Source: Heliocidaris tuberculata (taxonomy: Eukaryota; Echinodermata; Echinoidea; Camarodonta; Echinometridae). From it: 64,000 nucleotides of DNA. Positions 25,628-39,500 of the stretch are shown here, one piece after another. Position numbers and translations under genes: made by a program. Location: NCBI GenBank assembly GCA_025618425.1, contig CM046832.1, forward strand, positions 62,583,108 through 62,647,107. The letters are read 5' to 3'. Each line of letters opens with the position of its first letter. Position 1 is the stretch's first letter. Under the pieces are notes generated by a model, which saw nothing but the letters and a program-made list of their open reading frames with translations, ran no database searches and was not told where the DNA came from.

Positions 25628-26364
25628 TTTTCCTACGTCTGGCCTTCCCATCATCGATGGTGACCTATTACATATGCTCATATCAATATCACTTGGTATG
25701 CCTCTCTGTCTTTCCTATGTGATGGGGCCCACAAATATCAAGCATGCGTCTGCCAGTATCCCTACTCAGAATGGTACAACCTTGCTTTGTCGCCTCTTGC
25801 TAATTCTATTAGGACTACATGTATACCCAAGCAACAAACATTGTCATGGAGTGTTATTGATAATCAACCAGCTCATAGAATTTCAGTATGAAATCAACTG
25901 AACAACACTTTTCTTTCTGGACTGGGTCAATTAAAGAAACATATGTTGTATCTCATCAGTCTTGTGTCAATTAAACATATCCTAGTGGTACAAGATATCA
26001 AAGATGTACTGGGGAACACTTCATTCCTCTATACATGTATGTACAATGTATGTATGTAAACTGGAATGGTATTTATTAAAATCCACATTGCAGCCCAAGG
26101 GCTAAATTACATAATGTACAGAGTAAGAAATACGGAAACAATATACGATACAATATACAGAATGATTAATGTATGCATTATAGTCGTTCAATAATATGAA
26201 AAGGAGAGGAGGGGACACAAAAGGAGAAAGGAGGAGTCAGAAAAACGAAAAGGGCAGGAGAGAATGAAGGGAGATATCCTAGGAGAGAATGGCACTTTAC
26301 GAAGTATATAACAGAACAAATAAATGAGTTAATTAACATGTGTAGAATACGTTCATATCATTTT

Positions 26365-26460
26365 TTTTTTTTTTTTATTTATTGTGGTATAAAGAGACAT
26401 TGTACATGGCAGCCTTGCGGCTGAATCGAATACAATTTACATTAATAATGACACAAGCAT
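26365..26460 (-). mobile_element. Retrotransposon 3' end with poly(A) tail (possible)
   Basis: Read on the minus strand, a non-repetitive stretch ends in AATAAATAAAA and a run of more than 15 A (plus-strand T run at about 26362-26377). That is the form of a retroposed 3' end carrying a polyadenylation signal. The body is not recognised. Confidence 0.4.
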
Positions 26461-27554
26461 ACTGCACACATAAAACAATAGTATTAAAAAGACATTAAAA
26501 ATAGTACATTCATAACAAATCAATAGGTACACCTTATTCAAAGAATATTGATGGTGGGATAAAGAAAGTGGGTAGTGGATGTGAAAAAAATATAAAGTTT
26601 TTATAATATGACTTATATACTGTTGAATAAATAAATATGATCTGTGCTAAAAGAAATAGTCTGGTTTGCATGCTTCAAAATAGGCCTATTGTCCAATCAT
26701 AATGGGTAATGGGTGCAAGGTATTGTATTTGGAAAATAATACAATAACTGAGAAAAAAATCCAATTATTTAAGTGACGAGTAGGGAAATATATAGAGCGA
26801 GATAGGGAGCATGGGGAGTGAGAAAGGAAGAGACAGAGATAGATTAAGGGGTAGGAAAGGGTGAGGACAGGAGATAAAGACATCGTGATCATGGTAATAT
26901 ATAACTTTTTTTTTTAACAATTCTTGAGTATGTACAAACATAAGTCTGCAGACATAAACATTGACCTACATGTACATACCATAAAAAAATAGATGTATAA
27001 AGTAAACTAAAGTGCCAAATAGTCTATGGAAACATCACTTGAGCAGTCTTTTCACACAAAATAAATACAGAAGAATAATTTCCCAGTGGATGCAAGCATA
27101 ACAACTTCATCTCCAGAATAAAAGGGCAGTGTCACCTATTCAAAAGGTCAAAATAAGCCTCAAAGGAAATTCCTTATATACTGAGTCAAAAAGATTTTTG
27201 TTCTATGGATAAGAATATCAAATAAAACATACATGTATTTAGATATAGGAATATTTAATACATCTCTTGCTTTATCATTCTCTAATTATTATCATTTGAA
27301 CTCTCGTTTCCAAATGATTGCTTTGATATCACTTGCATCAATTTAATTGTCTTTTTCAAGGTAGATTTGGAAGGAAAAAGAGAAAACAATTGAAGCAATA
27401 TTCTATTCTTTTAGAACACAATCAATTAATCAATAAATGCCAATATATTTTTCTTCTTCTCTACAACAAAAGGATGGCTGAACGACTTCATTCGACGTTT
27501 CTCATTGATTTGCAGCAAATTTTTTTATTGGGATTAAAAGTTGAAATCTTTTAT

Positions 27555-27630
27555 ATCATGTCTGTTGAGAACCAGAACGGCATGAATTTTTACATTGAGT
27601 TTATGTCATTCTGGCTCACAGCAGATGATC
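27555..27630. repeat. Short hairpin repeat, copy 4
   Basis: Arms GAGAACCAGAACGGCATGAA and TTTATGTCATTCTGGCTC, preceded by TATATCATGTCTGTTGA and followed by ACAGCAGATGAT. The outer parts also pair, so the full hairpin is close to 80 bp. Confidence 0.6.
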
Positions 27631-27660
27631 ACTTCTTATACTGCATTCATTATTGCTTTA

Positions 27661-27783
27661 TCTACCCTCCCTCCCTCCCCCTCCCCCTCCCTCTCCCCTC
27701 CCCTCCTCCTCTCCCCTCCCAACCCCTCCTCCTCTCCCCTCCCAACCCCTCCTCTCCCCTCCTAACCCCTCCCTCACTCCCTG
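27661..27783. repeat. Polypyrimidine CCCTCC tract
   Basis: About 120 bp of almost pure C/T with CTCCCCTCCC repeats; the opposite strand is a G-rich purine tract that could form quadruplex or triplex structures. Confidence 0.9.
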
Positions 27784-27924
27784 TGAAAAAAGAGAAGCTG
27801 TCCCAAAACATAATTCTAAGGGCTATCTGTAGAAGATATTAACATAGTATACTTGTGCACCGAATGATTAGACAAACCTTATACATGCAAAAAGATCACA
27901 ATATAATTATTTGTCCATTCACTC

Positions 27925-27975
27925 TTTCAAGTTTCAAGCTTCAAGTTTCAAGTTTCAATTTATTGTCCAGTATAA
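27925..27975 (-). mobile_element. LINE-like 3' tail (possible)
   Basis: On minus, AATAAATTGAAACTTGAAAC continues into a CTTGAAA repeat. Short-oligomer tails after AATAAA are typical of CR1/L2-like LINE ends. A similar AAGTTC tail occurs at 23411-23432. Confidence 0.35.
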
Positions 27976-29630
27976 CAGGAAATTCGTTTTGCTCACATTT
28001 TCAAAACATATACATGTACATGTATACATCAAATGAAAATAACTTTACATACCCAGCATGTATCATATTCCTGTAGAGAATGACTTAGTACACAAGATTC
28101 AATATACTTTACATCCCCTTTATCTATGCAGGAATTTTACAATGACATTTCACAGGATTAGACCAATGTGAAAGTTGGTTAGTTTGGAGGGCATTTCAAG
28201 AGTTCACTCAAACTACCTTTTGATTTCAGTGAATATTTCCCCTGCCTCATTTGTCACACAAAATTAGTAAATACACATATCTTACATTTATATCCTATGC
28301 CACATTTCCAAATGTACATTTTCCTCTAGAAAGCCCACTGCTCAGTACACGATCCAAATGCAACCTTTATTTTGACGAATTTTGCAATAGACATTAAAAT
28401 TTAGAAATTAAAAATCTTTCTGATTCAGGTTCCTAACAGTCATATGAATAGGAAGAAATCATAATTACTATGTATTGTGAGCATTCTATAGAGATATCAG
28501 ACCAGTTGCAAGACTGTCCCCAATTCGATACAGAATTGGCCTTTCCTTTGACTGTAAAACCTGAGACCTCTTAATTCTAATTTTATTATTCATAATGACC
28601 ATCAGCAACCTTAGTTAAAAACATCTAAATGTTTAAATTATCCTGTTACACGATATTGCAATTTATTTCAAAGTCGGATCGCAGTGTAATCATACATTGA
28701 GCAGTGAGCTAATAAACGGCAAAAAACTCTTTGAGATGGGATGAATGGAAGACTAACTGTCACTACTCACATATCATTTTAATGGGTGTGTAGTTGAGAC
28801 AGGGTATGAGTGGAATAGAAAGAGGGGTCAAGTGAGAAAGGTCAAATATAATCGCTTCTCAGAAGAATGGATTTCTTGTTAATCTATCACATGGTGAGCA
28901 GAGGTGAAGGGATTAAAGGTGGTCTTTGAGTTCTTATGATGATGGGACTTAAAAGTGAACTCAATCAAACTAATTTTTACACAGAAGTAACAAGACTACA
29001 AATAAGTGATTTGGGGGCTTTGGCACACAACCTTGGTAGTGACTATAATACACCTAAAGTCAAGAGGAAAGATTTAACAAACTTGAACAACTCATCCTGA
29101 ATGACAGATTGACAACTAACATGAGGTCCCATGTGTGCAGTGCTGTGCTTTTAGTGAATGTAATTTCTAGCAAGTTTTCTATAGTATATTTTGATGGTTC
29201 AAATACATTGTAACCCAACTACTACATGATACACAATTCAAAATTACATACAAAATAATTTTTTTTCTTGAAATGCAGTCTCTTTAACAGGACAGAGGTT
29301 TGCTTAAATAGACATACCCAGACAGCGACAAATGATGAAAGCATGACACAGCTAAGACGTTCTGAAGGAGAGGGCAAGAGGTGCAATCAAGAGTGCTTTA
29401 AATCAACTTTCCCAGGGTAACCTAAATGCACTCATGGACATGCAAATCAAAATTATGCATGCCCTGTTGGGTATCGCATTACTACTATTTGTTTTAAAAA
29501 TGGGCCAGCAAGAATTTGTATATTTACATGTAACATAAGGATTATAATTGTGGATAAGAATCCCATTATATGAGCTATTTTTCATCCACCCTTCCAACCT
29601 GAATGAACCCTTCCAATTGGAAGATCACAT

Positions 29631-29818
29631 CAGGGGCATTGATCGGATAGGGGGGCATTGATCGGATAGGGGGGCATTGATCGGATAGGGGGGCACTTGC
29701 CTCCATTAATTTCCAAATTATCCTTGCATCAAATGGAGCATTCAACTAGAATAAAAAATGCACTTGTCCCCCTCTCCCCCCCCCCCCCCAAATCCTGAAG
29801 ATGGATTTATACCCCTGG
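29631..29818. mobile_element. CAGGGG-ended MITE containing a 19-bp tandem repeat
   Basis: Ends CAGGGGCATTGATC and GATTTATACCCCTG form an inverted repeat, though with no clean target duplication. The left part has a 19-bp unit (GGGGGCATTGATCGGATAG) starting its CATTG at 29637, 29656 and 29675, and the right part has a poly-C run. The tandem repeat begins within the terminal motif itself, as if the end had been amplified. Confidence 0.5.
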
Positions 29819-29956
29819 TTGCCATGATAAGGATTACTCTTGAGGTTCAATTTCATTTCAGGAAAGTGACACAAAATGTAGGTTTATTGAGTTGAGAGGC
29901 AACATTTTGACAACTGCATGCTTTAAATTTCACACCTTTATTGTTACACCTTTTTC

Positions 29957-30013
29957 TCTCCTCCTCTCTCTCTCTCTCTTCTGTTCTCTTTCTCTCTCTC
30001 TCTCTCTCTCTCT
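29957..30013. repeat. (CT)n microsatellite
   Basis: Nearly pure CT dinucleotide run with a short interruption. A (CCT)n tract follows at about 30197-30229. Confidence 0.95.
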
Positions 30014-30965
30014 GCTTTCCCCACCCATCAACCTACCTCACTCATCTACCCTGATGTATTAATCTGAACAGACCTTGATTATAAAGCTATTAAAAGACAT
30101 ATCTTTTCTACAGAGCTTAGGTGCCTGGTCTCCAACCTTTTTACCTCTCCCTATCCATCTCATCTTTCTTCCTCCTCCCCCACCCCCCTGTCTTCTCCTC
30201 CTTCTCCTCCTCCTCCTCCTTCTCCTCCAACAATATCAGTCTATCCATCTTCTATATACTATCATACTCTCCACCCTCCTTTTCTTTTGTTCTTTTCCAA
30301 CAGGGTCAGTCCCTCCATGGATGTAGCCAAAATACTTTGAATGGGGGGGGGGGGGGGTAGTTTAATGGAATTCCATCCCTCCCTCCCCCCGCCAAAAAAA
30401 AACAAAAAAACTAGATATCCTCAGAATTTTGAATTTTCTTGATAATGGTGGTAAAGCAAGTGAATATACTTTAGAATTTGACAACTTAACAACTTATAGA
30501 TTTGGCAACAAAATCATGACTGACACCCCCCCCCCTCCCACACACACACCCCCGTTCCCACTCTAATGATGCCTTAGCATCCATCTGTCGAGCCCTGTCT
30601 CTGCAGATTGCAATCCCACTTCTTGGGCGACCGGGTGTCTCCCTGGCATTCGCAACAGGATCCAGACTTAATCCCTGGCATTTAAACCCAAATGCAAATG
30701 ACAAATCAGGCAGGGGCTTCCCTAAACAAAGCAGTAAGCCATGGTGTCACAATCGAGGGGTAAAGGCAATTCTATTCTGCGCCAATTGAATCTAACCATG
30801 ATTATTTGACAAATTGTACTTGCATTGGGTTCCAAATGAAAAGGTATTGACAGAAGACTTGAAAGTGAGATGGTACATGTATGTGTTACATGTAAGCAAG
30901 GACAGCCTTTGCCTCAGCTATAGACCAACACCATTATGAACAAAATACTGAAAGAATACATCTGG

Positions 30966-31775
30966 GCAGTGTTTCATAAAGCTGTCAATAAAGTTACGCA
31001 TGACTTTAAAGGCATTGATTAACTTTGCCCAGGATTGAAAAAAAAAAATCACTGTTCCAGCTAATGCTGTAATCATAATTGCAAACCTTTAGCTCAGACA
31101 GGAATCGCCTGAGTTTTATAAGCTGATCGGCCGTTTATATATCAAGATATTTACGATTGAACATTGATGTCGGGATAGAGTACCACCGAACCCTAAAGAA
31201 TTCTTACGGTTGGCATACATGTACCTCGCTCTATCACAGAATACCGTACGGGCTGGAAACCCGCTCTGAAATCGCCAAGCGCCGGTGCTTGGTTTTTGTG
31301 ACTGCAGCGCAGCGAAGAAGCCGAGCGACTTGCGCTAGCGATTGATCGCGATTTTCTCTTTTTTAGCATAGTAAACGGGTTCCATTTTCTCTCATACTTT
31401 CACATATCCTTAATTATATATGTAGTTAGAGGACTGCACACAATTCACTGGCATTTGAGCTGATTTTACAATTTTTCACAAAGTTAATCAATCACTTTAA
31501 GAATGACTTAAATATGACAAGCCAAATGGGATGCTCAGTCATTTTCAACTGCATCAACTAAAGTTGAACTGTGCAGATGTAGATTAACATTCTTATTATG
31601 ACAAACATTTTTAATGCAAAGTATATTTTTTTGCAATAATTTAATTGAGGTTATTGGAAATACAGTCAAATTTTGTACATCAGGAAAAACTTTGGGCATC
31701 CTATCTGGCACTTCATATTCAAGTCATTCGTAAAGTCATGCGTAACTTTACGAACAGCTTTATGAAACATCCCTC
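30966..31775. mobile_element. Older long-inverted-repeat element, interrupted by a TTAA MITE
   Basis: The left arm starts GTTTCATAAAGCTG and contains AAAGTTACGCATGACTT. The right arm is its inverse, ending AGCTTTATGAAAC (31757-31770). When 31010-31496 and one TTAA are removed, the left arm continues as GACTTTAA then GAATGACTT. This matches the inverse of the right arm (GACTTTACGAATGACTT), and similarity then runs on through GGATGC. The arms are about 90 bp and the original element about 320 bp. Confidence 0.8.
31010..31496. mobile_element. TTAA-flanked MITE, family A, copy 1 (487 bp)
   Basis: TTAA at 31006-31009, then AGGCATTGATTAACTTTG. The right end CAAAGTTAATCAATCACT is followed by TTAA at 31497-31500. 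It is nearly identical to 44951-45430, apart from a 6-bp CATGTA insertion and scattered substitutions. The interior is GC-richer than its surroundings, with short-stem palindromes (GCGCTAGCG-like). The 62-codon ORF inside is interrupted differently in the two copies and is not a transposase. The pattern fits Kolobok- or piggyBac-type TTAA transposition. Confidence 0.92.
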
Positions 31776-33646
31776 AGGTCTCATATGTTCATATCTGGAT
31801 TGATTATAATAATTTATCAGAGTACATGATTTTTAACAAGTTTCTGTAATCTTGATTCTGGTCAAATTACATTATCATCATGCCCAAACATGATTTAGAT
31901 TACGATCTTGACAAACATACACTACCAATGGCCTTGATTCATGCACAATCCCAGTCTTTCAAGATTTTATTAAGTGATTAAATAGACAATTTGTGTGATC
32001 CTCCTGTACAGGCATTTTTATCAGATTGGCTCAAATGTTTTTATACTATCCATCAATAAAATGCTCACTGGGTTCAAATTTAAAATTTCAAGACAATCCT
32101 AACATAACAATATTGTGACTTATCAAGACTGGGTCATTTTGGTGTAACCTTACAAATATGTAATGATCACAAAATTTAAGTCTGGGATGGCGAATGAAAC
32201 TTACCCCACTATATGATATAGTTAAAACCACTCAACAACCAAAAAAGTTCCATTTAATACAGTTTTTAATGAAAATGTTTTACAAGTGAAACCCAACATG
32301 TGGTCTCCATAGACAAGAGGTCCTTTTAAAGTAGGTTTGACTGTAATATTATTAAAGAAAACACACAATAAAGTCTAGTCATTAAATTCAAGTTTGGATT
32401 TGGTAGTGTTATCCTATCTGCAGAAGATGTCAACCTACCAATCAGATCAATTCATTCATACTATCTTTTCTTCCTCTCACTTATGAAGCAAAGCTCATTG
32501 AAAAGAAATCAAATCTTTAAGAAAAGAGGGGAAAATATACTATATTTCTAGAGAACAGCATTCTAATTAATATTCCAAAATGCTGCCCACTTCCTTAGCC
32601 TTTTTATATAATAATAAAAGCTGGAATGCATTTCAAAAGGTTTATGATTCTGTTATCTTTTTCATCTTCTCCTCTCCTTCTTCTCTAAACAATTTCCCTC
32701 CTTTTACATTTATTTTTTTCAATCCTGAATTGTATGAAAATCTTACTTTGGGGGAAGAAGGTGACTACTGTTTCGGGCATTCAGCATACCTGTGAAGTTC
32801 GTCATCCACTTGATATCGTCTCATGTAAAATTCATCTTGGATGTGCTCAGAATTGCATATTCTAGGTCTCAGTTATCAATGATTTAGGACAATCCTGCTT
32901 ATAAAATGCACAACGTGAGAAACATCGTCCCTCTCTCTCTCTCTCTCGTACTAATACCCCATGCACCACTTCTGCCTTCCCGTCTCTACCAATATTTACC
33001 CCTTTCCACCAACTCCACATTAACCTTGGGGCAGGTGTTTACTAGTTTACGTCCCCCTGCCACATTACAATGTGTCTAATCATACATGAATGTAAGCCTC
33101 ATGCCCCGCGTGCCATCATATCGATTGAGGAACGTGACGCAAGCAATGTGTGTAGCACTGTTTTGGGGGGCCATGCTTACTGGCATAATATTTCATCATC
33201 TCATACAACATCTTGGGACAAGTGTACTAGTCCTTGTAGCCTACATGTAGTAGCTCTCATTTGGGGATGAACTTTTATCTAACAGCATACATAAGGTAAA
33301 AGGATGTTGATGTAGGTTGAAATGTGAATGAATTCTGCTCGAAAAATAACAATGAGAATTGACAAAATACTACTTGAGGTTAGAAATCCTATATATCCCA
33401 TGAAATCTGATTCTAGGACAAGAATAAAACTACTACAACAGCAAAAATATAAAGAAGGAAACACCCTCAACATTTTCTCTGTCAGTGAAAACACTCTGCA
33501 AGGCGCTCTGGATCTGTACTTCCTACAAAGGTCGTGAGGAAGTGGGCCTCACCACACCAAGCAATGCGTTACAGACTTGACATAGGACCGTCACACGAGC
33601 CTATACTTGTTTCATCCAGAACATCACTTATTCCTGAACTACAAAT

Positions 33647-33875
33647 CAGGGGCGGATCCATGTGGTCACAGGGTTCAACCGCCCCCCTTTTTTTTTAATG
33701 CCTGGTAACAAATTTCTTTGCTTTTCAATTATTTTTTTTAACCTTTTGTGAACTGCCCCCTATTTTGTATACTTGTATATGATAACTAGACGATAACCTT
33801 TTATTTCACCTTTTCTTGGCACAATATTTGGGCATTGCCCCCCCCCCCTTTAATAAATTCCTGGAGCTACCCCTG
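33647..33875. mobile_element. CAGGGGCGGATC-type MITE with CAAAT target duplication
   Basis: Left end CAGGGGCGGATCCA, right end TCCTGGAGCTACCCCTG. CAAAT lies immediately outside both ends (33642-33646 and 33876-33880). The interior has poly-T and poly-C runs. It parallels the element at 24407-24658 in end sequence, interior and duplication length. Confidence 0.8.
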
Positions 33876-35126
33876 CAAATACGTGAAAATAACATGTCAA
33901 ACCTTTTGATACTTTGTAAGAACCATGAAGATAACGACCAACTTACAACTAGTTATGAAGTCATGAACATTTTAATATTCTTCAACTTTATTTCATGAAT
34001 AGCAAGAAACTAAGATTTCTATGCAACTTACTTTTTGAGGAGTACATGTGACAATAAATAAGTACGATCCCTCTTCATTATGATCATCCCTATATCTTCT
34101 TTGTTTTTGCAGCTTGTGTAATCTAAATTACACAATTTCTTTTTAAATATGACTACATATCAAAACAGAATCACACTGTATTTCCTTATTATTTAACTCT
34201 TGCCATTACCGTATATGGCATTTAGAAAATGGCAATACAACCTTGAGAGTATAAGATAAGGCATTCACACTTTTCCTAAATGACTCGTTACACCCACTCA
34301 TTCTGCTAGAAGCTTAATGCCATGTATGATAATAAATACAACCTTCTTAATACCAGTGTATCGTGTTTTCATACTTCTTACCTGAGACCTTTAATGATTG
34401 CGTCATATTTTTATGTAAACCATGTCACAATTTTTGTAATATTTTAATAAGTTGTTGTTGCTTTAGTTTTAACATAGTATGCTGGCATGTAATAACTGAT
34501 ATTTTTTGAGCAAAATATTTTGGGGTGATAGGTCCCTTTGATTCATTGGCTTGGGTGTAAGAAAAAGACATCTGGTAGTTTAAAGGAAATTATCAGATTT
34601 AGGAGAATATTGATATTTATTTTCAATAAGATTAAGAAGAACTATATCTCTATAAACCCATAGATATTATCATAAAAAGGGGAGTAATTTCAGAAATATA
34701 TATATATAATCATTATATAATGTTGCTTCCCACGGACTTACTTTTCAACATGTACTTTCAAAAGATAAATATTACCTCTAAATGAGAGGCTTAGGATAAT
34801 CCAATACCCTTTGAAGTCACGCCACAGAGCTACCCAGTCTTGCTTATAAATACAGGTTCGTGTACAGGTGCTAGCATTCCACTGTGTGATTGAATCAAAC
34901 TACACGAATTGCACCCCATGATCTGAGTTGTGATATTCATTATTCAATGATCACAAATTGACCCTCGTAATGAGATTATGACTGACCCATAAAGCAATTC
35001 AGTGTGGAACCTTAAAACTCTACTGACGTTCCCGAATCGTGGATTAAACCCAGTCGGAACAATGCCACCTGACACACATTAACACACATAAAATTTTCAG
35101 GGAGTGTTCATATATATGCTAACTTA

Positions 35127-35300
<174 letters not shown>

Positions 35301-36001
35301 TCAAAGTGTCTTACTACATAAAATGTCGTATTTTTTTCAAATAAAAAAAAAGAGGGTTGGATAGAGCCAAACACAAAATGAGAAGAAACCCAAGGCCAAA
35401 GCTCAGGAAGATTTAATAAAGGAAATATATTGAACGGTTTGGGGAGAAGGCAATTTCACAAAGACAAAAATACTCAAAACACAAAACAGACACAAAAAGG
35501 GGAAATGTAACCAAATATAGCCCTTTCATTCAAGTAAGTAAAATCTTTGGGCTTTCATACATACTTTGTTTATAAAATCACAATTTTCCAGAAAATCAGA
35601 AAAAAAAAAACAACATTCAACATTCACAAAGATTGTTTACCAAACCACATACAAAATGACATACAGGTATATTTGATTATATTTCCTCTATGTGACAAAA
35701 TTTAGTACTGTACATGTATGTGGAGTGAAGAAATATGCATACATATAGTTTATATTTTCATATTAACCTGGTAAAATGTAATGTCAACTGTGAACCATGA
35801 AAAAGTGATAGTGTGAGTTGTACATTCTCATATTTTGTTCACTTTATCTGTCTGCTCTCTATCTGCTAGACTTCTTGTATATTAACTTTCTGCTATCTAA
35901 TACAAATAAGAAGAGCTCGTGATCTTCATCAAATGTTGCAAGAGCTCAAAACAGCTTTGTATGATGGAGTATGCAGAGTCAACACAACCTAAATCTGTTA
36001 A

Positions 36002-36564
36002 AGGGCAATCCAAACTTTGCAACATGCTGAGCTTAATGAAGGCAGAAAATTAAAGAGAAATAGGTTGTTGAAAGTATTAAAGAAATTCGACCAAAAATAA
36101 GAAAGTTATAATTGAAATCCGAGATCATTAAATCTTTTGGAATCTCAAATTGGAGAATTGGCCATTTGACATATTTGGGGACAACTCTCCCATTTGTTGT
36201 ATACTAAGAAGTCTTGAATGTCCTTATTTTTTCCTCCCAAGTACCTTTTCCTTCAAGGCTGCACTTGTATATCATGGATAAATTGTTGTTATAGGTTTTC
36301 CATACAGAAAAGGATCCTACAAAACCATAGATATTGAAAAATAGTATTTTGGTCAATACATATGTGTTGGAGCAAATCGGAAAGTTGTCTGTCAATACAT
36401 CCCTCTGACATTACTAATTTGCCAATTTAAAATTTCCATATGTCTAGTTATCCCAACTTTCAATTCATAATCAAGCATCTGATTTGGTTCAAACTTTACC
36501 AACCATTTTCTCAGATTTTTCTATTTTCATTCAGAATAAATTACCATAATAATTCAATTTCCCT
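36002..36564. mobile_element. TTAA-flanked MITE, family B, copy 1 (563 bp)
   Basis: TTAA at 35998-36001, then AGGGCAATCCAAACTTTG. The right end CAATTTCCCT is followed by TTAA at 36565-36568. It shares both termini, plus internal segments such as AAATTCGACC/AAATAAGAAAGTTAT and TCTCAAATTGG, with the copy at 46826-47393. No transposase. Confidence 0.85.
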
Positions 36565-39500
36565 TTAAACCAATTCATTGAGCAAATTGCTCAGATACAA
36601 CACCCAATGAGAGTGCATGCTGAAAAGAAACTGAAACGGTAGTGCAATATGGCCAACAAAAAAAAAAAAAAAACTCAAAAAGGACAAAGGGCTTGATGAA
36701 TCAGCATTTCCTGTTCAAACATCTGTATTTCCTTTCATTTTCTTTCTTTTCATATGTATGTGAATTGGAAATAAGAAAAATAACTGTAACAAAATGTTTG
36801 CATCTACATGAACTTTGTGCTCATTCACTAATAATTAACTTTTTTTAAACCTCAAAAAATCAGAAAAAAAGTTTGATAAGTTTCAAAATGCAACCATTAT
36901 TATTGATAAATATCATATTCAGACCGGAAATGTAGACCAGTTATCTCTGCTAATATGTATAAATTTCATTGACAAACCAAAGTCTACTTTAAAGTGTGTT
37001 TATACAGACCTATATGAAAACATAAGGTATACAATTTGAAATCTATTAAGCGTGAATCTAATCATTATATAATACCTACATCAGAATTTGATTACGTTAT
37101 GATCACAAATGTAATACTAGGATCATAGTTTGTCAACTATGTCTGGTTAAGAACTTGTCTAATATACCTTGCAAATAATTCTGAGATATTTGAGAAAAAA
37201 TGAACTGTGAGATATAAATCCAAATATAGGATATTTGTGTTATTACACAAAGACATATTCAGTTTCATAATGCACTTATCCATGTATTACCATCAGGTTC
37301 AAAAACACCTTCAACACCTTACAGATTATCGCAAAATTTTAGGAGGAAAATAATACTGGAGATTACAAATCCTGATACACAACAATAAGTTATCATATGA
37401 AACCTTTTTTCTATGGTATTTATGTGCTTGCTTATTCTCTTCATCATAAGCTACAAAACAATTTTCAACTCCTTGTAAATAATCACAAAATTTTTGGTCA
37501 AAAATGATACTGAAGGATTAAAAACCTCAAACAGGATAACCTGGCAGTGGCAATGCCAGTAACCTATAAGACTTCACCACATGGACAGGTTTTATTCCGA
37601 TAACAGCTGATAACCTACCAACTTTTCAGTTTTTATGAGACTGGAGTGCTTGAACTTTGATATTAATACATGAGTGATGGAAGAGAGGCATGATGTTATG
37701 GTGCCCGATGCACTTTCAGAACCCAGCCTGTTCCCACTGCCAGGTTGTCACTATGTACATCAACATGCAGCGGATGCCCAGCCCTTTCCATGATACAATC
37801 AAAGCTGCCTCAAGTTCTACCTGTACCAGTCATGTTGGCTTGATGGACTAAACAAGGTACCCAAACTGCTTGAACACAAGGCGCAAACTACTGTATTATA
37901 TATTATACACATGTTAGGGGGCAGTGAGAATGGCTTTGTTCTGTGTAGGTGTCGGGTCATATTTACATACATACAAAACGAGGAATCGCCTCTAGATATT
38001 GAATGTTAAGTGCCTTAATGCCCTTACCCAGGGATTCAGAGATAGAAAGATTAGCCAGTTTTTAGCCCCGCAAGTATAAAACTCAAATGCAAATGCTTAA
38101 GATATCTGTGCAGCGGTTTAAAAGTTGGATGCACAACAGTGGGTAAAATTTATTAATATCCACATACATGTGTAAATAACAACAGGATATATATACAAAG
38201 GTATTTTTACAGTGTAAAGAGATCTCATGATCTTTATGTCGGCCACGATCCTCTTGCTCAAATCACAAATTACACAAAGAACACAATCATTGTTAGTGGC
38301 CTGATGTTAAAACCAAGGGACCAACAGCCTTCAAGACTAACAAGTCCGTCTCGTAGGCCTTCTGACAACTTTCTGGAGGGTTCACAAGTGTCCTGGGCAG
38401 TCAATCTCCTGGGATGTCGATCTACTGAGATGTGCCTATTCAATTCCTATCCTAGCATCTGACCTTGCAACATGCTGCCCCATCACACCTATATGGGAGG
38501 CAACATGTGATGGCAAAGGTCGATTTTTCTTGCTCTCATCTTCTGCAATTTTCCAGCTTATTGCTATTTTGACAAGATAATACCGGAGCGTCAAGGCAGA
38601 GCATTTTCAGGGATTGACTCTGTCACCTTAGTACTGAAAGTCGCCTTATCAAATTGGCTGAGAAAACTGAAGAGCAAATGCAAGTCTCTAGATATTTTCT
38701 CTTTTTTATATGACTTTCAACAATCACAAGAAAATTCAACAGAATATTGGCATTAAACGAGAGAAGCCTTCCAATGTGACGGACTCACTACCTAAAAAGA
38801 GAGCAAAGAATTTCTTTATAAATTTAGGGATAAGTTAGGATTATACTACAAATATATGTATCTCCACAGTCCTGGTGTCCTTGATTCATCTTGTTAAAAA
38901 TATTATTCAGCCACATTAAAATCTCTATCATTCAATGGAAGTTTATAGGTGTTTCTAAACATTGTAAATTTTATTGCATTCTGAAAGAACTACTGAGGTT
39001 AAGAATTAGACTGCATTTGGTAAGCTCTGATCATGATCTTACTCAAAAGAAAACCTTTAACAGGCAGAAGAGGCAATTAGAATAATGTTCGAAACATTCA
39101 AACATTACTATTGAATTTATACATGTGTAGGCTCCCTATGAGGTAGAATAGCCACTAATACCTTTTCTACAAGAATGCAAACAATTATTTGTGCACTGGT
39201 TAGAAACACCAAGAGGGATGCTTTACAGCATTGTAAGAAGACCAAATGTATTCTTTATGACACAGGAGTCGGCTTCATACATTACGGTTAGAGAAATGTT
39301 TCTGTTCCATGATAACTGAAAGAAAATGTCAAGATTCCCTTCAAACCAAAATTAAAGACAAGTCTGAACCCTACTGTAGAAATAATGATTTTAACATGAC
39401 AGAATGTTAAAGACAGGCCAGAATGTTAAATGCCAGGATGCAATGCTCATGCAGAGTGCTTTGGCGGCCATTCACAGTGCTTTCGGAGGACATTTTACTG

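Noticed and set aside
27333..27842. 169-codon ORF, one of the longest in the window
   Set aside because: Its C-terminal third is the CCCTCC repeat, the middle overlaps a hairpin repeat, and the rest has no coding character.
31157..31345. ORF shared between the two family A MITEs
   Set aside because: The copies differ by a 6-bp indel and substitutions with no sign of coding constraint, and the ORF is too short for a transposase.
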